A DNA stretch of 64,000 bases from Streptomyces sp. NBC_01591 (GTDB lineage: Bacteria > Actinomycetota > Actinomycetes > Streptomycetales > Streptomycetaceae). The position numbers were made by a program, and so were the translations under genes. A model generated the notes under the pieces. The model had not been told where the DNA came from. It worked only from the letters and a program-made list of their open reading frames with translations, and ran no database searches. Within the stretch, counting starts at the first letter, position 1. Each line of letters starts with the position of its first letter. Location: the NCBI RefSeq assembly GCF_035918155.1, contig NZ_CP109327.1, forward strand, positions 1,798,001-1,862,000. Direction: 5' to 3'. This document shows positions 9,118-17,189 of this stretch, piece after piece.

Positions 9118-10190
9118 TTCGCCACCTCCTTGGTGAGCGGGGCGGGGGTCTGTACAGGGATGGCGGGGCCGTCGTTCTCCACGACCTCGGCCTGGAGGCC
9201 CTGCTCGCGCAGGAAGCCGATCGGGACGACGTTCTCCTCGAAGCGGCCGGGCAGCTCGATGCGCATCCGGCCGATCTGCTTGCCGCCGACGGTGTCCATC
9301 GCGGCGCCCAGGATCGAGATGTCGATGTTGTACGTGCGGGAGAGCTGGGAGATCACCGGCCGGCCGGCGGCGTCACCGTGGAAGGTGACGTCGACGACCG
9401 TGCACTCGGGGCCGGAGGCCGTACCGCCGACGGGGAACAGTTCGCCGGCCAGTTCGGAGCCGGGGGTGGCGAGCAGTTCGCCGACGGTACCGGACTCGAC
9501 GATGCGCCCCTTCTGCATCAGCGCGGCGGAGTCGCAGATCGTCTTGACGACGTCCATCTCGTGCGTGATGAGCAGGACGGTCAGGCCGAGCTGCTGGTTG
9601 AGGTCGCGCAGCAGCTGGAGGATGGAGCGGGTGGTCTCGGGGTCGAGGGCCGAGGTCGCCTCGTCGGAGAGCAGGACCTTGGGGTCCCCGGCGAGGGCGC
9701 GGGCGATGCCGACGCGCTGCTTCTGGCCGCCGGAGAGCTGGCCGGGGTAGGCCTTGGCCTTGTCGGCGAGGCCGACCAGGTCGAGGAGTTCGAGGGCCTT
9801 GCGGGAGCGGTCCCTGCCGGAGACGCCGAGGATCTCCAGCGGGAGTTCGACGTTGTCCTGGACGGTGCGGGAGGCCAGCAGGTTGAAGTGCTGGAAGACC
9901 ATGCCGATGCGGCTGCGCGCCTCACGCAGTTCCTTGCCGGCCCGGCGGCCGCGTCCGGCGAGTGCGGTGAGGTCCTGGCCGGCCACCGTCACGGTGCCGG
10001 AGGTGGGGCGCTCCAGGAGGTTGATGCAACGGATCAGGGAGGATTTGCCGGCGCCGCTCTGTCCGATGACGCCGTACACCTCGCCTTCGCGGACGTGCAG
10101 GTCGACGCCGTCCAGGGCGGTGACCTCGCGGCCGCGCGACTGGTAGACCTTCGTGAGGCCCGAAGTGGTGATCACAGGGGTTTCCGTCAC
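9114..10190 (-). CDS. metN: Methionine ABC transporter ATPase
   Basis: A 358-residue ATPase that powers methionine import. Visible motifs are Walker A GQSGAGKSS, signature LSGGQKQRVGIARAL, the D-loop phrase SALDPETT, and an H-loop in LLITHEMDVV. Walker B reads VLLSDEATS. After about residue 260 follows the ACT-like NIL domain (through DISILGAAMDTVGGKQIGRM) that gives feedback inhibition by methionine in the family. I chose the GTG at 10190 because the conserved N-terminus VITTSGLTKVY follows at once; the longer frame to 10289 adds non-conserved residues. Its ribosome binding site is weak, which fits leader-dependent control. Confidence 0.92.
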   Translation of the reverse strand: MTETPVITTSGLTKVYQSRGREVTALDGVDLHVREGEVYGVIGQSGAGKSSLIRCINLLERPTSGTVTVAGQDLTALAGRGRRAGKELREARSRIGMVFQHFNLLASRTVQDNVELPLEILGVSGRDRSRKALELLDLVGLADKAKAYPGQLSGGQKQRVGIARALAGDPKVLLSDEATSALDPETTRSILQLLRDLNQQLGLTVLLITHEMDVVKTICDSAALMQKGRIVESGTVGELLATPGSELAGELFPVGGTASGPECTVVDVTFHGDAAGRPVISQLSRTYNIDISILGAAMDTVGGKQIGRMRIELPGRFEENVVPIGFLREQGLQAEVVENDGPAIPVQTPAPLTKEVAK

Positions 10191-10400
10191 TGTCGAGTGC
10201 GCGGCGCGATGTCCGCCGGGCACGGGGCATTCGTCTGATGAGACTGTTGGGACGTTTCGATCGGACGTTCCAAGCGGGGGTCTCGGCACGGCTCGGGGCG
10301 GCGGTTGGCCGGGCAGCGGTGCTGGGGCAGGCTCGTTCCGCTGGATGCGGACGGCTCGGGCTCGGTCTCGCTTCGGGGCGCGAGGAGCGGGCTGGGGCCC

Positions 10401-10487
10401 TCAGAAGGTGCGCATTCGACACATACAACGAGCACCGGGCGTCGTGATCGCCTCGGTCGCAAGGATGCGGTTGCTCGTCGTGGTCAT
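10401..10487 (-). CDS. Putative Cys/Met leader peptide of metNIQ
   Basis: A 28-codon frame, ATG to TGA, lies on the metN strand 210 bases before metN. It starts MTTTSNRIL and ends ARCMCRMRTF, so two Cys and two Met fall within six residues near the end. A -10-like TTTACT lies just upstream and the message may begin at or near the ATG. Sulfur amino-acid codons in such a position are the hallmark of ribosome-sensing attenuation. No clear terminator/antiterminator pair was seen between it and metN. This is inference; coding has not been shown. Confidence 0.45.
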   Translation of the reverse strand: MTTTSNRILATEAITTPGARCMCRMRTF

Positions 10488-10510
10488 GTCCCAAGTAAAA
10501 CAGACGCCGC

Positions 10511-10531
10511 CCTGTCCGAATAGCGGACAGG
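10511..10531. promoter_or_regulatory. Perfect palindrome in the metNIQ promoter region
   Basis: CCTGTCCG-aatag-CGGACAGG has perfect 8-base arms around a 5-base centre. On the minus strand its right half overlaps a plausible -35 (TTCGGA), with TTTACT about 15 bases downstream. The position suggests an operator controlling metNIQ. The regulator is not identifiable here. Confidence 0.5.
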
Positions 10532-10835
10532 CGTGGATGGTGCCGTGAGACAGTTCGGCCGGTTGTCGCGGTTTCCGCTCCCACGGCTGTGACCTGCACC
10601 GATACGGCGGAGAGGGCATCGACGGCCGCATCCGCCACCGGCTCGGAACGCTCATGGGTTGTGGCCAAGGCCACGGTCGCCGCCCCGACCGCCCGTCCGG
10701 CCCGCAGCCCGCCGGGGGTCGGCCCCCGGCGGGGGCCGGGGCGCGTACCGCCGGGGGCCGGGGCGCGTACCGGGGGCGCGTACCGGGGGCGGGGGCGCAC
10801 GCAGGGGGTCGTTTGGCCCGTAATACCCTCAGCTC
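10532..10835. repeat. Intergenic region with G-rich short tandem repeats
   Basis: No gene is seen before 10836. From about 10711 the plus strand has the inverted repeat GCCGGGGG-tcgg-CCCCCGGC region, then repeated units built from GGGGGC and GCGCGTACC up to about 10800. The unit CCGGGGGCCGGGGCGCGTACC occurs nearly twice, then shorter versions follow. Runs of five Gs could form G-quadruplexes. The tract ends about 30 bases before the next start codon. Confidence 0.55.
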
Positions 10836-11195
10836 ATGCTTGTCGCCCTGACGGTCGCGGTCGCCGTGGCCGCGCTCGCCCTCGCCGCCTGGTGCGGATT
10901 CGCCGCGTACCGGGACCAGCCGACCAAGGACTGGCACTTCATCGGGATGGCCGTGGTCTCGCTGCTGGCGCTGGCCCAACTGGTGGTGGGCATCGTGCAG
11001 CTGTCCCGGGGCGAACGGCCCGAGCAGGGCATGACGATCTTCATCGCGTATCTGATCGGGTCCTTCCTCGCGGTGCCCGCGGCCGGTTTCCTGTCGCTGA
11101 CCGAGCGGACCCGGTGGGGTTCGGTGACGGTGGCGGCGGGCGCGGTCGTGCTGGCCGTCCTCGAAGTACGGCTCTACGACATCTGGGGAAACTGA
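10836..11195 (+). CDS. Small integral membrane protein
   Basis: A 119-residue protein with four predicted hydrophobic helices (about 3-24, 36-58, 68-88 and 95-113) and a short charged loop RGERPEQG between the second and third. I do not recognise a named family. The stop codon is followed two bases later by the GTG of the next membrane protein, so the two are probably co-translated and may act together. Nothing in the sequence shows a substrate. Confidence 0.75.
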   Translation: MLVALTVAVAVAALALAAWCGFAAYRDQPTKDWHFIGMAVVSLLALAQLVVGIVQLSRGERPEQGMTIFIAYLIGSFLAVPAAGFLSLTERTRWGSVTVAAGAVVLAVLEVRLYDIWGN

Positions 11196-11197
11196 CC

Positions 11198-11635
11198 GTG
11201 ACCGACACCCATCGCACCCCCGCGGCGGCCACCGGCGAGAAGCAGCCCTTCGACCTGGGTACAGGCCCCGGCCGGGTACTGGTCTGGTTCTACGGGGTGT
11301 TCACCGTCGCGGCCGCCTCCCGCTCGATCGTCCAGATGATCCTGGACTTCGGCAGGGCCCCCCTCGCCTATGTGCTGTCGGCCGTCGCCGCGCTCGTGTA
11401 CGGGTTCATCACGTACTCGCTGGTGCGTGGGGGCGAGAAGGCGCGCAGGACGGCGCTGGTGTGCTGCGCCGCCGAGCTGCTGGGCGTGCTGGTCGTCGGG
11501 ACCTGGACGATGGCGGAGCCCTCGGCGTTCGCGGACGCCACCGTCTGGTCCGACTTCGGCATGGGCTACCTGTTCATTCCGGTGATCCTGCCGATCACCG
11601 GAATGATGTGGCTGCGCCGGGCGAGGACGGCGTAG
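11198..11635 (+). CDS. Integral membrane protein
   Basis: A 145-residue protein with about four hydrophobic segments and an N-terminal cytoplasmic stretch (TDTHRTPAAATGEKQPFD). I do not recognise the function. The GTG start has GGGGAA 7 bases upstream and sits directly behind the previous small membrane protein. A much longer frame running in from upstream is a shadow. The C-terminus PITGMMWLRRARTA ends on a basic, presumably cytoplasmic tail. Confidence 0.75.
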   Translation: MTDTHRTPAAATGEKQPFDLGTGPGRVLVWFYGVFTVAAASRSIVQMILDFGRAPLAYVLSAVAALVYGFITYSLVRGGEKARRTALVCCAAELLGVLVVGTWTMAEPSAFADATVWSDFGMGYLFIPVILPITGMMWLRRARTA

Positions 11636-11639
11636 CCGC

Positions 11640-12143
11640 TCAGGCGCTGGCCACGTACGCCGGTTTCGTGGCGTCCTTCTCCAGCAGGATCATCAGGACG
11701 CCGTCCCGGCCGGTCTCGTTGCCCACGGGGGCGTATCCCGCCCGCCGGTAGAGCCGCAGATTGCCCTCGCTGCGATGACCGGTGTGCAGCCGGAACAAGG
11801 TGGCCGACCGCTCGTCGGCGAGTCCCGCCTCCGCCGCCCGCAGCAGCCGGGCACCGAGGCCGTGGCCCTGGAGCCGGGGGTGGACGCAGAGCCTGCCGAT
11901 CTCCCCCGCACCGTCCTGGCCGATGGTTCCCCGGACCGAGCCGACGACTTCGTCACCCAGCCGCGCCACGAACACCAGGTTCGTGGCGATCTCGGCGAGC
12001 AACGAGTCGAGGGTCTGGACGAGCGGGTCGATCCGGTAGTTCCCGTACAGCTCCGCCTCGCTCTGGAAGCAGAGGTACTGGAGTTTCAAGATCTCTTCGG
12101 CGTCCTGTGCCGTCGCCGCCGAGATGATCACGCTCATGCCCAT
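11640..12143 (-). CDS. GNAT N-acetyltransferase
   Basis: A 167-residue single-domain acetyltransferase. The central acetyl-CoA motif reads RLCVHPRLQGHGLGARLLRA at about 85-104 and is followed by the typical LRLYRRAGYAPVG. This is the fold used on small amines or protein N-termini; the acceptor is not predictable. The ATG at 12143 has GGAGG 9 bases upstream. It converges on the membrane-protein pair with only four bases between stops. Confidence 0.85.
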   Translation of the reverse strand: MGMSVIISAATAQDAEEILKLQYLCFQSEAELYGNYRIDPLVQTLDSLLAEIATNLVFVARLGDEVVGSVRGTIGQDGAGEIGRLCVHPRLQGHGLGARLLRAAEAGLADERSATLFRLHTGHRSEGNLRLYRRAGYAPVGNETGRDGVLMILLEKDATKPAYVASA

Positions 12144-12179
12144 GTGCGCATGCCTCCGCCCACCTGATCCACCGGTTGT

Positions 12180-12746
12180 CTAACGCTCCTTTCCCCGCAG
12201 TTCAGGAGCCGCAACCTCCGCCGCGAGCATTCTGCGCAGACATCCAAGGCAACGGGAACGGATCGGACCCAAACTCCCCTGTGACATACCCAACTTCCCT
12301 GCGATTTCCCGGTAGGTGGGATCGCCCGGCGCGAGCATCGCCGTCAGCAGCCGGGCGCACCTGCCGGGCAGCCGGTCCACCGCCGCGCGCAGCTCGCGGC
12401 GTTCCTCGGCACCGACGGCGAGCCGCTCCGGGCAGCCGGCCGGATCCGCGGCGGCGTCGTCGCGGTAGGGACGTTCGTGCCGGGCGGTGCGGCGGGCCCT
12501 GCGGGCCTCTGCACGTACGGCGTCCCGGACCCAGCGGGCCGGGTCCGCCGGCGGCCCCTCCCCCGCGAGCCGCTCCAGCAGCCGCAGCCAGACGGCCTGT
12601 TCGAGATCGGCCGGTTCGATTGCCGCGCCCGTCACCGAGGCGGCCGCCTCGGCCATGGCCTCGGCGCTCACCAGCGGACGCAGGGCACGGACGACGGACG
12701 AAGTGGCGGGGGCGGGCCCCGCGGGAGCAAGATCGATAAGCGTCAT
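12180..12746 (-). CDS. Sigma-70-family RNA polymerase sigma factor-like protein
   Basis: A 188-residue protein whose C-terminal half has a region-4 helix-turn-helix: LPGRCARLLTAMLA followed by YREIAGKLGMSQGSLGPIRS and RCLGCLRRML. The N-terminal half has a weak region-2-like helix (EQAVWLRLLERL) but no clear -10 recognition segment, so it may be a degenerate or specialised sigma factor. No anti-sigma gene lies next to it. The start at 12746 follows only a weak purine-rich stretch and is uncertain; the frame stays open upstream. Confidence 0.7.
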   Translation of the reverse strand: MTLIDLAPAGPAPATSSVVRALRPLVSAEAMAEAAASVTGAAIEPADLEQAVWLRLLERLAGEGPPADPARWVRDAVRAEARRARRTARHERPYRDDAAADPAGCPERLAVGAEERRELRAAVDRLPGRCARLLTAMLAPGDPTYREIAGKLGMSQGSLGPIRSRCLGCLRRMLAAEVAAPELRGKER

Positions 12747-12794
12747 GCCCCGGCCGACGCGCTGGCACCGGCGGCCGGTTGCCGCGCCGGGCGA

Positions 12795-12830
12795 GCACCA
12801 CCCGACCGGGGCACGCCCCGGCCGGGTGCT
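12795..12830 (-). terminator. Terminator after glycerophosphodiesterase gene / before sigma gene
   Basis: AGCACC-ac-CCG-a-CCGGGG pairs across the loop cacg with CCCCGG-c-CGGGTGCT, an 18-base stem with small bulges. It lies 11 bases past the stop of the glycerophosphodiester phosphodiesterase gene. Confidence 0.65.
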
Positions 12831-12840
12831 GACGCGGGTG

Positions 12841-14013
12841 TCACTTCGCGGCGAAGTCCGCCGCGGCGAGCAGGGCCGTGTCCGGGTTGTCGGAGAAGAC
12901 GCCGTCGATACCCGTCGCGAAGTACGCCTGGAACGCGCCGAACGCGTCACCGTAGGCAGTGGGGTCCGTGCCTCGCCGGAAGTCGGCGGGCAGGAAGTTG
13001 TTCTCGTTGCGCATGGTGTAGGGGTGCAGGACCAGGCCCTGGGCGTGCGCGTCCGTCACCAGGGTGGTCGGTGCGGTGAGCCGCCCCGAGGCGTCCTTGG
13101 GGATGATCAGGTCCAGGGTGGGGCCGATGCCCTGCGCGAAGGAGGCCATCCACTTCAGCCCCTCGGGCTTCACCAGGTCCGCCACGGTGCGCGGATCACC
13201 GGACGTCACGAAGTCCCAGGGGCGCTCGCCCGCGCCGGAGAGCAGCACGACGCGCGGGGTCGTGACGAGCCGCGCGAGCCGCTGGATGCTGCCGGGCTCG
13301 AAGGACTGGAGGATGAGCGGCGACTGCTTGCGGTGCCGGTTGTAGCGGCGCAGCAGCTTGGCGAGCGGCTCCTCGAGTCCGAGGCCGAGGCCGCGGAAGT
13401 AGGTGGGGTGCTTGGTCTCGACGTACAGCCAGACGGGCTTTCCGCGCCTGCGGCCCTCGCGGTCGGCCCAGCGCAGCACCTCCTCGAAGGTGGGGATCTC
13501 CCAGCGGCCGTCGTAGAGCGTGTTCTCCTGACGGGTACCGGGGATGCGCTCCTTGGCCCGCAGCGTCTTCAGTTCGGCGAGGGTGAAGTCCTCGGTGAAC
13601 CAGCCGGTGAGGGAGACGCCGTCGACCTTCTTCGTGGTCCTGCGGCTCGCGAACTCGGGGTGGGCGGAGACATCGGTGGTGGCGGTGATGTCGTTCTCGT
13701 GACGGCATACGAGGTGGCCGTCCCTGGTCGGCACCAGGTCCTGCTCGACGATGTGCGCGCCCATGTCGAGGGCCAGCTGGTAGGAGCCGAGGGTGTGCTC
13801 GGGCCGGTAGCCGCTGGCGCCGCGGTGTCCGATGACGGTGGGCACCGGCAGGTCGAGGCGGAAGCCGTGGCCGCCGTGGCGTTCGGAGGTGTTCCCCGCG
13901 GTGTCGGCGGCGGCCGGGCCGCCGGCCAGTCCGAGGGCGGCCGTGCCCAGTACGGCGGCTCCCGCTCCCAGCATGGTTCTGCGGCCGGGACCGGCCTGCG
14001 CGCGCTCAGTCAT
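12841..14013 (-). CDS. Secreted glycerophosphodiester phosphodiesterase
   Basis: A 390-residue enzyme predicted to hydrolyse glycerophosphodiesters to glycerol-3-phosphate and an alcohol. The N-terminus has a twin-arginine-type signal (RRTMLGAGAAVLG followed by an Ala-rich segment), so it is likely exported folded. The catalytic set is visible: GHRGASGYRPEHT at about 93-105 gives the family His and Glu, and EQDLVPTRDGHLVCRHE adds metal-binding Glu/Asp and the second His. The ATG at 14013 has GAGGAG 6 bases upstream; the longer frame is not needed. It lies divergent to the acyltransferase gene, another phospholipid enzyme. Confidence 0.9.
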   Translation of the reverse strand: MTERAQAGPGRRTMLGAGAAVLGTAALGLAGGPAAADTAGNTSERHGGHGFRLDLPVPTVIGHRGASGYRPEHTLGSYQLALDMGAHIVEQDLVPTRDGHLVCRHENDITATTDVSAHPEFASRRTTKKVDGVSLTGWFTEDFTLAELKTLRAKERIPGTRQENTLYDGRWEIPTFEEVLRWADREGRRRGKPVWLYVETKHPTYFRGLGLGLEEPLAKLLRRYNRHRKQSPLILQSFEPGSIQRLARLVTTPRVVLLSGAGERPWDFVTSGDPRTVADLVKPEGLKWMASFAQGIGPTLDLIIPKDASGRLTAPTTLVTDAHAQGLVLHPYTMRNENNFLPADFRRGTDPTAYGDAFGAFQAYFATGIDGVFSDNPDTALLAAADFAAK

Positions 14014-14247
14014 GAATGCTCCTCGCGTGTGATGTCTGGCACCTGTCGGGCGAGGCCCGAGCGTAGGCAGCAGTACCGTCGTGGGGGCAGCTCCTGGACG
14101 AACATGGCGGAAACTCACGTCAACACCACGTATCCGCTCCGTGAACCCGATGTGCGATCAGCCAGTAGCCGCGAGTATCGTCCTCACCTGCATGGACCGT
14201 CACGATCCCGCACCTCGGCCGGCCCGGCCACTACACCGGAGGAACCG

Positions 14248-14919
14248 TTGTCCCGACACGCACTCATCAAGGCAGTGCTCGGACCGATCTTGCGCCTCAT
14301 GTTCCGCCCCCAGGTGGAGGGTGTGGAGAACATTCCCGGAGACGGTCCGGTGATCCTCGCGGGCAACCATCTGACGTTCATCGACTCGATGATCATGCCC
14401 ATCTGCTGCGACCGGCCGGTGTTCTACATCGGCAAGGACGAGTACGTGACGGGCAAGGGGCTCAAGGGCCGGGCGATGGCCTGGTTCTTCACCGGCTGCG
14501 GCATGATCCCGGTCGACCGGGACGGTGGCCGCGGCGGTGTCGCGGCGCTGATGACGGGCCGTCGGGTGCTGGAGGAGGGCAAGGCGTTCGCCATCTACCC
14601 CGAGGGCACCCGCTCCCCCGACGGCCGCCTGTACCGGGGCCGCACGGGCATCGCCCGGCTGACGCTGATGACCGGCGCGCCGGTGGTGCCGTTCGCGATG
14701 ATCGGCACGGACAAGCTGCAGCCCGGCGGAGCCGGCCTGCCGCGTCCCGGCAAGGTGACGGTCCGCTTCGGCGAGCCGATGGAGTTCTCCCGTTACGAGG
14801 GCATGGACCGCGACCGCTATGTGCTGCGGGCGGTGACCGACTCCGTGATGGCCGAGGTGATGCGGCTGTCCGGTCAGGAGTACGTCGACATGTACGCCAC
14901 GAAGGCCAAGGCCGCGTGA
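14248..14919 (+). CDS. 1-acyl-glycerol-3-phosphate acyltransferase-like protein
   Basis: A 223-residue PlsC-family acyltransferase. The catalytic motif appears as NHLTFIDS (about residues 36-43) and the substrate-binding motif as YPEGTRSPDG (about 117-126). The family transfers an acyl group to lysophosphatidic acid or a related acceptor at the membrane. I place the start at a TTG (14248) because GGAGG lies 5 bases upstream and the fold starts directly after; an ATG at 14104 in frame would add about 48 unlikely residues. Confidence 0.88.
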   Translation: MSRHALIKAVLGPILRLMFRPQVEGVENIPGDGPVILAGNHLTFIDSMIMPICCDRPVFYIGKDEYVTGKGLKGRAMAWFFTGCGMIPVDRDGGRGGVAALMTGRRVLEEGKAFAIYPEGTRSPDGRLYRGRTGIARLTLMTGAPVVPFAMIGTDKLQPGGAGLPRPGKVTVRFGEPMEFSRYEGMDRDRYVLRAVTDSVMAEVMRLSGQEYVDMYATKAKAA

Positions 14920-14949
14920 GCTGACGCGGGACGCAAGCAACAAGCAGAC

Positions 14950-14990
14950 GGAAGGGCCCGTACCCCGGTTTGGGTGGTACGGGCCCTTCC
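14950..14990. terminator. Bidirectional terminator between convergent genes
   Basis: GGAAGGGCCCGTACC at 14950-14964 pairs perfectly with GGTACGGGCCCTTCC at 14976-14990 around an 11-base loop. It lies 31 bases past the acyltransferase stop and 24 bases past the exporter stop, so it can serve both. Confidence 0.85.
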
Positions 14991-15013
14991 GCATGTCGTC
15001 GTGACCCGGGCGG

Positions 15014-16558
15014 CTACTGGTGCACGATGCCGTCCTCCAGCTTCTGACCGCGCAGCAGGAACCACGCGGCGACGGCCGTCGCCAGCAGGACCGCCGCGCC
15101 GACACCCGCGGCGAGCCGCAGCCCCTCGACGAACGCGTCCTGCGCCGCGGAGACCAGCGCCTGTCCCTGCTGGGCCGGCAGACCGTGGGCCGCCTCGACC
15201 GCGCCGCCCAGCGATTCATGGGCCGCGGCGGCATCGGCCGACGGGGTGCCCTCGGGCGATTCGAACGTCTGGTAGACGCCGGTGACGATGGAGCCGAGCA
15301 GGGCGATGCCGAGGGCCGCGCCGAGTTCGTACGCCGTCTCGGAGACAGCGCCGGCGGAGCCCGCCTGCTCCTTCGGGACGCTGGAGAGGATCACGTCGGA
15401 GGTGACGGTGAAGGCGAAGCCCGCACCCACGCCGACGATGAGCAGCACCGCCCCGATCAGCGGGTAGGCGGTCTCCTTGTGGATCAGGGTGACCGCGGCG
15501 AGCGCCAGACCGATCGCCCCGAGTCCGCCGGTCACCACCGTGCGCACCGAGAAGCGACGGGCCGCCCGGCCGGCGATCAGACCGGCAACCACCGCACCGA
15601 CGGCCGCGGGCAGTTCGGCGAGACCGGCCTCCAACGGCCCGCGTCCCTGAACCAGTTGGAGGAACTGGGAGAGGAAGAAGACCAGTCCGGACAGGCCGAG
15701 GATGGTCAGCAGGTCGGCGAGGACGGCACCCGAGAAGCCCCGGTGATGGAAGAGCCGCATGTCCAGCAGGGGTGCGGGAAGCGTGAGTTGCCTGCGTACG
15801 AACCAGCTGAGCGCTGCCACGCCACCGATGCCCGCGGCGACGGTCCCCCCGCTCGGGCCGTGCGCCGCCAGCTCCTTGACGGCATACACGACGCCGATCA
15901 TGCCGATGAAGGAGAGCGCGACGCTGACCAGGTCCCAGGGGCCCGGGGCCGGGTTCCGGGACTCGGGGATCATCTTCGCGCCGACGACCACGAGGACCGC
16001 CATGACCGGCAGGTTGATCAGGAAGACCGAGCCCCACCAGAAGTGCTCCAGCAGAAGTCCGCCGACCACGGGGCCGACGGCCGCTCCGGCGGAGGCCATC
16101 GCTCCCCAGATCCCGATGGCGAAGCTGCGTTCGCGCGGGTCGTGGAAGAGGTTCCGGATCAGGGCGAGCGTGGACGGCATCAGGGTGGCGCCCGCGACCC
16201 CGAGCAGCGCCCGCGCCAGGATCATCATCTCGGGGGTGTGCGCGTAGGCGTTGAGCACGGAGACCGCACCGAACGCCGTCGCACCGCACAGCAGCAGCTT
16301 CTTGCGGCCGATGCGGTCGCCGAGGCTGCCCATCGAGACCAGGAGTCCGGCGATGACGAAGGAGTAGACGTCGCCGATCCACAGGAGCTGGGTGCCGGTC
16401 GGTTCGAGGTCCTCGGTGAGGAACGGGGTCGCCAGGCCGAGGACGGTGGCGTCGATCGCCACGAGCAGCACGGCGAGGACGAGCACGGCCAGGGCGATCC
16501 ACCGCCCGGGACGGTGCAGCTCTTCCGGGGCTTCCACCCGCTGTTCGACACGGCTCAT
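15014..16558 (-). CDS. DHA2-type MFS exporter (14 TM)
   Basis: A 514-residue major facilitator of the drug:H+ antiporter-2 type, with about 14 hydrophobic segments. Motif A reads GSLGDRIGRKKLLL near residues 77-90, and an early IDATVLGLATP corresponds to the DHA2 motif D1 area. It likely exports a toxic or specialised metabolite. Its start overlaps the stop of the upstream TetR gene by four bases, so regulator and pump form one operon, with the TetR operator in front. Confidence 0.88.
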   Translation of the reverse strand: MSRVEQRVEAPEELHRPGRWIALAVLVLAVLLVAIDATVLGLATPFLTEDLEPTGTQLLWIGDVYSFVIAGLLVSMGSLGDRIGRKKLLLCGATAFGAVSVLNAYAHTPEMMILARALLGVAGATLMPSTLALIRNLFHDPRERSFAIGIWGAMASAGAAVGPVVGGLLLEHFWWGSVFLINLPVMAVLVVVGAKMIPESRNPAPGPWDLVSVALSFIGMIGVVYAVKELAAHGPSGGTVAAGIGGVAALSWFVRRQLTLPAPLLDMRLFHHRGFSGAVLADLLTILGLSGLVFFLSQFLQLVQGRGPLEAGLAELPAAVGAVVAGLIAGRAARRFSVRTVVTGGLGAIGLALAAVTLIHKETAYPLIGAVLLIVGVGAGFAFTVTSDVILSSVPKEQAGSAGAVSETAYELGAALGIALLGSIVTGVYQTFESPEGTPSADAAAAHESLGGAVEAAHGLPAQQGQALVSAAQDAFVEGLRLAAGVGAAVLLATAVAAWFLLRGQKLEDGIVHQ

Positions 16559-17106
16559 TGCTCCACGCTCCGGCGTGCACCGCCGAGCAGCAACTCGACG
16601 ATCATGTATTGGAAGTCCTGGCTCGCGACCCGGCCGTCCTGGACGGCCCAGGCGCCGGACGAGATGAGTCCGTAGAGGGCCTCGGTCAGCCAGGCGGGGG
16701 TGAGGTCGATCCGGAATTCGCCGCGCTCCTGGCCGCGTCTGAAGAAGGCGGAGACCCGGGCATCGAGGCGGTTCCAGCCCTCGTTCACCTCTTCGCCCTC
16801 GAAGAGCTGGTTCTCGGTGACGAGGAAGGAGAGCAGTCCGGCGCTCGGCTCGACGGCCGCGACGAGGCGGCGCAGCGCCTCCTGCGCGGGGCCCTCGTCG
16901 AGGGCGGCGGCATCCAGAGCCGCTTCGAACTCCTGGATGCCCAGGTTCTCCAACGCTTTGACCAGGGCGTCCCGTCCGGCGAAGTGCCGGTGCAGGGTGG
17001 CGCGTCCGATGCCTGCGGCTCTGGCGACCTCGTCCATGGTGGCGGTCGATTTGCGGGTCAGCAGAGCGGCGGCGCTGCGCAGCACCTGCTCACGGTCAAT
17101 ACTCAT
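16555..17106 (-). CDS. TetR-family repressor of the adjacent exporter
   Basis: A 183-residue regulator. The N-terminal helix-turn-helix is seen in KSTATMDEVARAAGIGRATLHRHFAGRDALVKAL (about residues 20-53). The C-terminal ligand domain is of the type used by drug-responsive repressors. The ATG at 17106 has no good ribosome binding site; two further ATGs upstream in frame are possible, or the message is leaderless. It is translationally coupled to the DHA2 exporter and a near-perfect palindrome lies in its promoter, indicating autoregulation. Confidence 0.88.
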   Translation of the reverse strand: MSIDREQVLRSAAALLTRKSTATMDEVARAAGIGRATLHRHFAGRDALVKALENLGIQEFEAALDAAALDEGPAQEALRRLVAAVEPSAGLLSFLVTENQLFEGEEVNEGWNRLDARVSAFFRRGQERGEFRIDLTPAWLTEALYGLISSGAWAVQDGRVASQDFQYMIVELLLGGARRSVEQ

Positions 17107-17125
17107 GAGACAACCATAGGCCATA

Positions 17126-17143
17126 TGAGACAAAAATGTCTCA
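17126..17143. promoter_or_regulatory. TetR-type operator
   Basis: TGAGACA-aaaa-TGTCTCA is a perfect 7+4+7 palindrome between the divergent TetR-exporter operon and the HAD-like gene. An extra half site ATGAGACA occurs at 17104-17111, overlapping the tetR start codon. Confidence 0.7.
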
Positions 17144-17189
17144 CCGAGAAGGTGTGCCCTCTCCGGAAGGAAGGGAGGACCATGGCGCC

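Noticed and set aside
10190..10500. S-adenosylmethionine riboswitch before metNIQ
   Set aside because: The conserved SAM-I/SAM-IV core words were not visible; the leader peptide is a better reading of the region.
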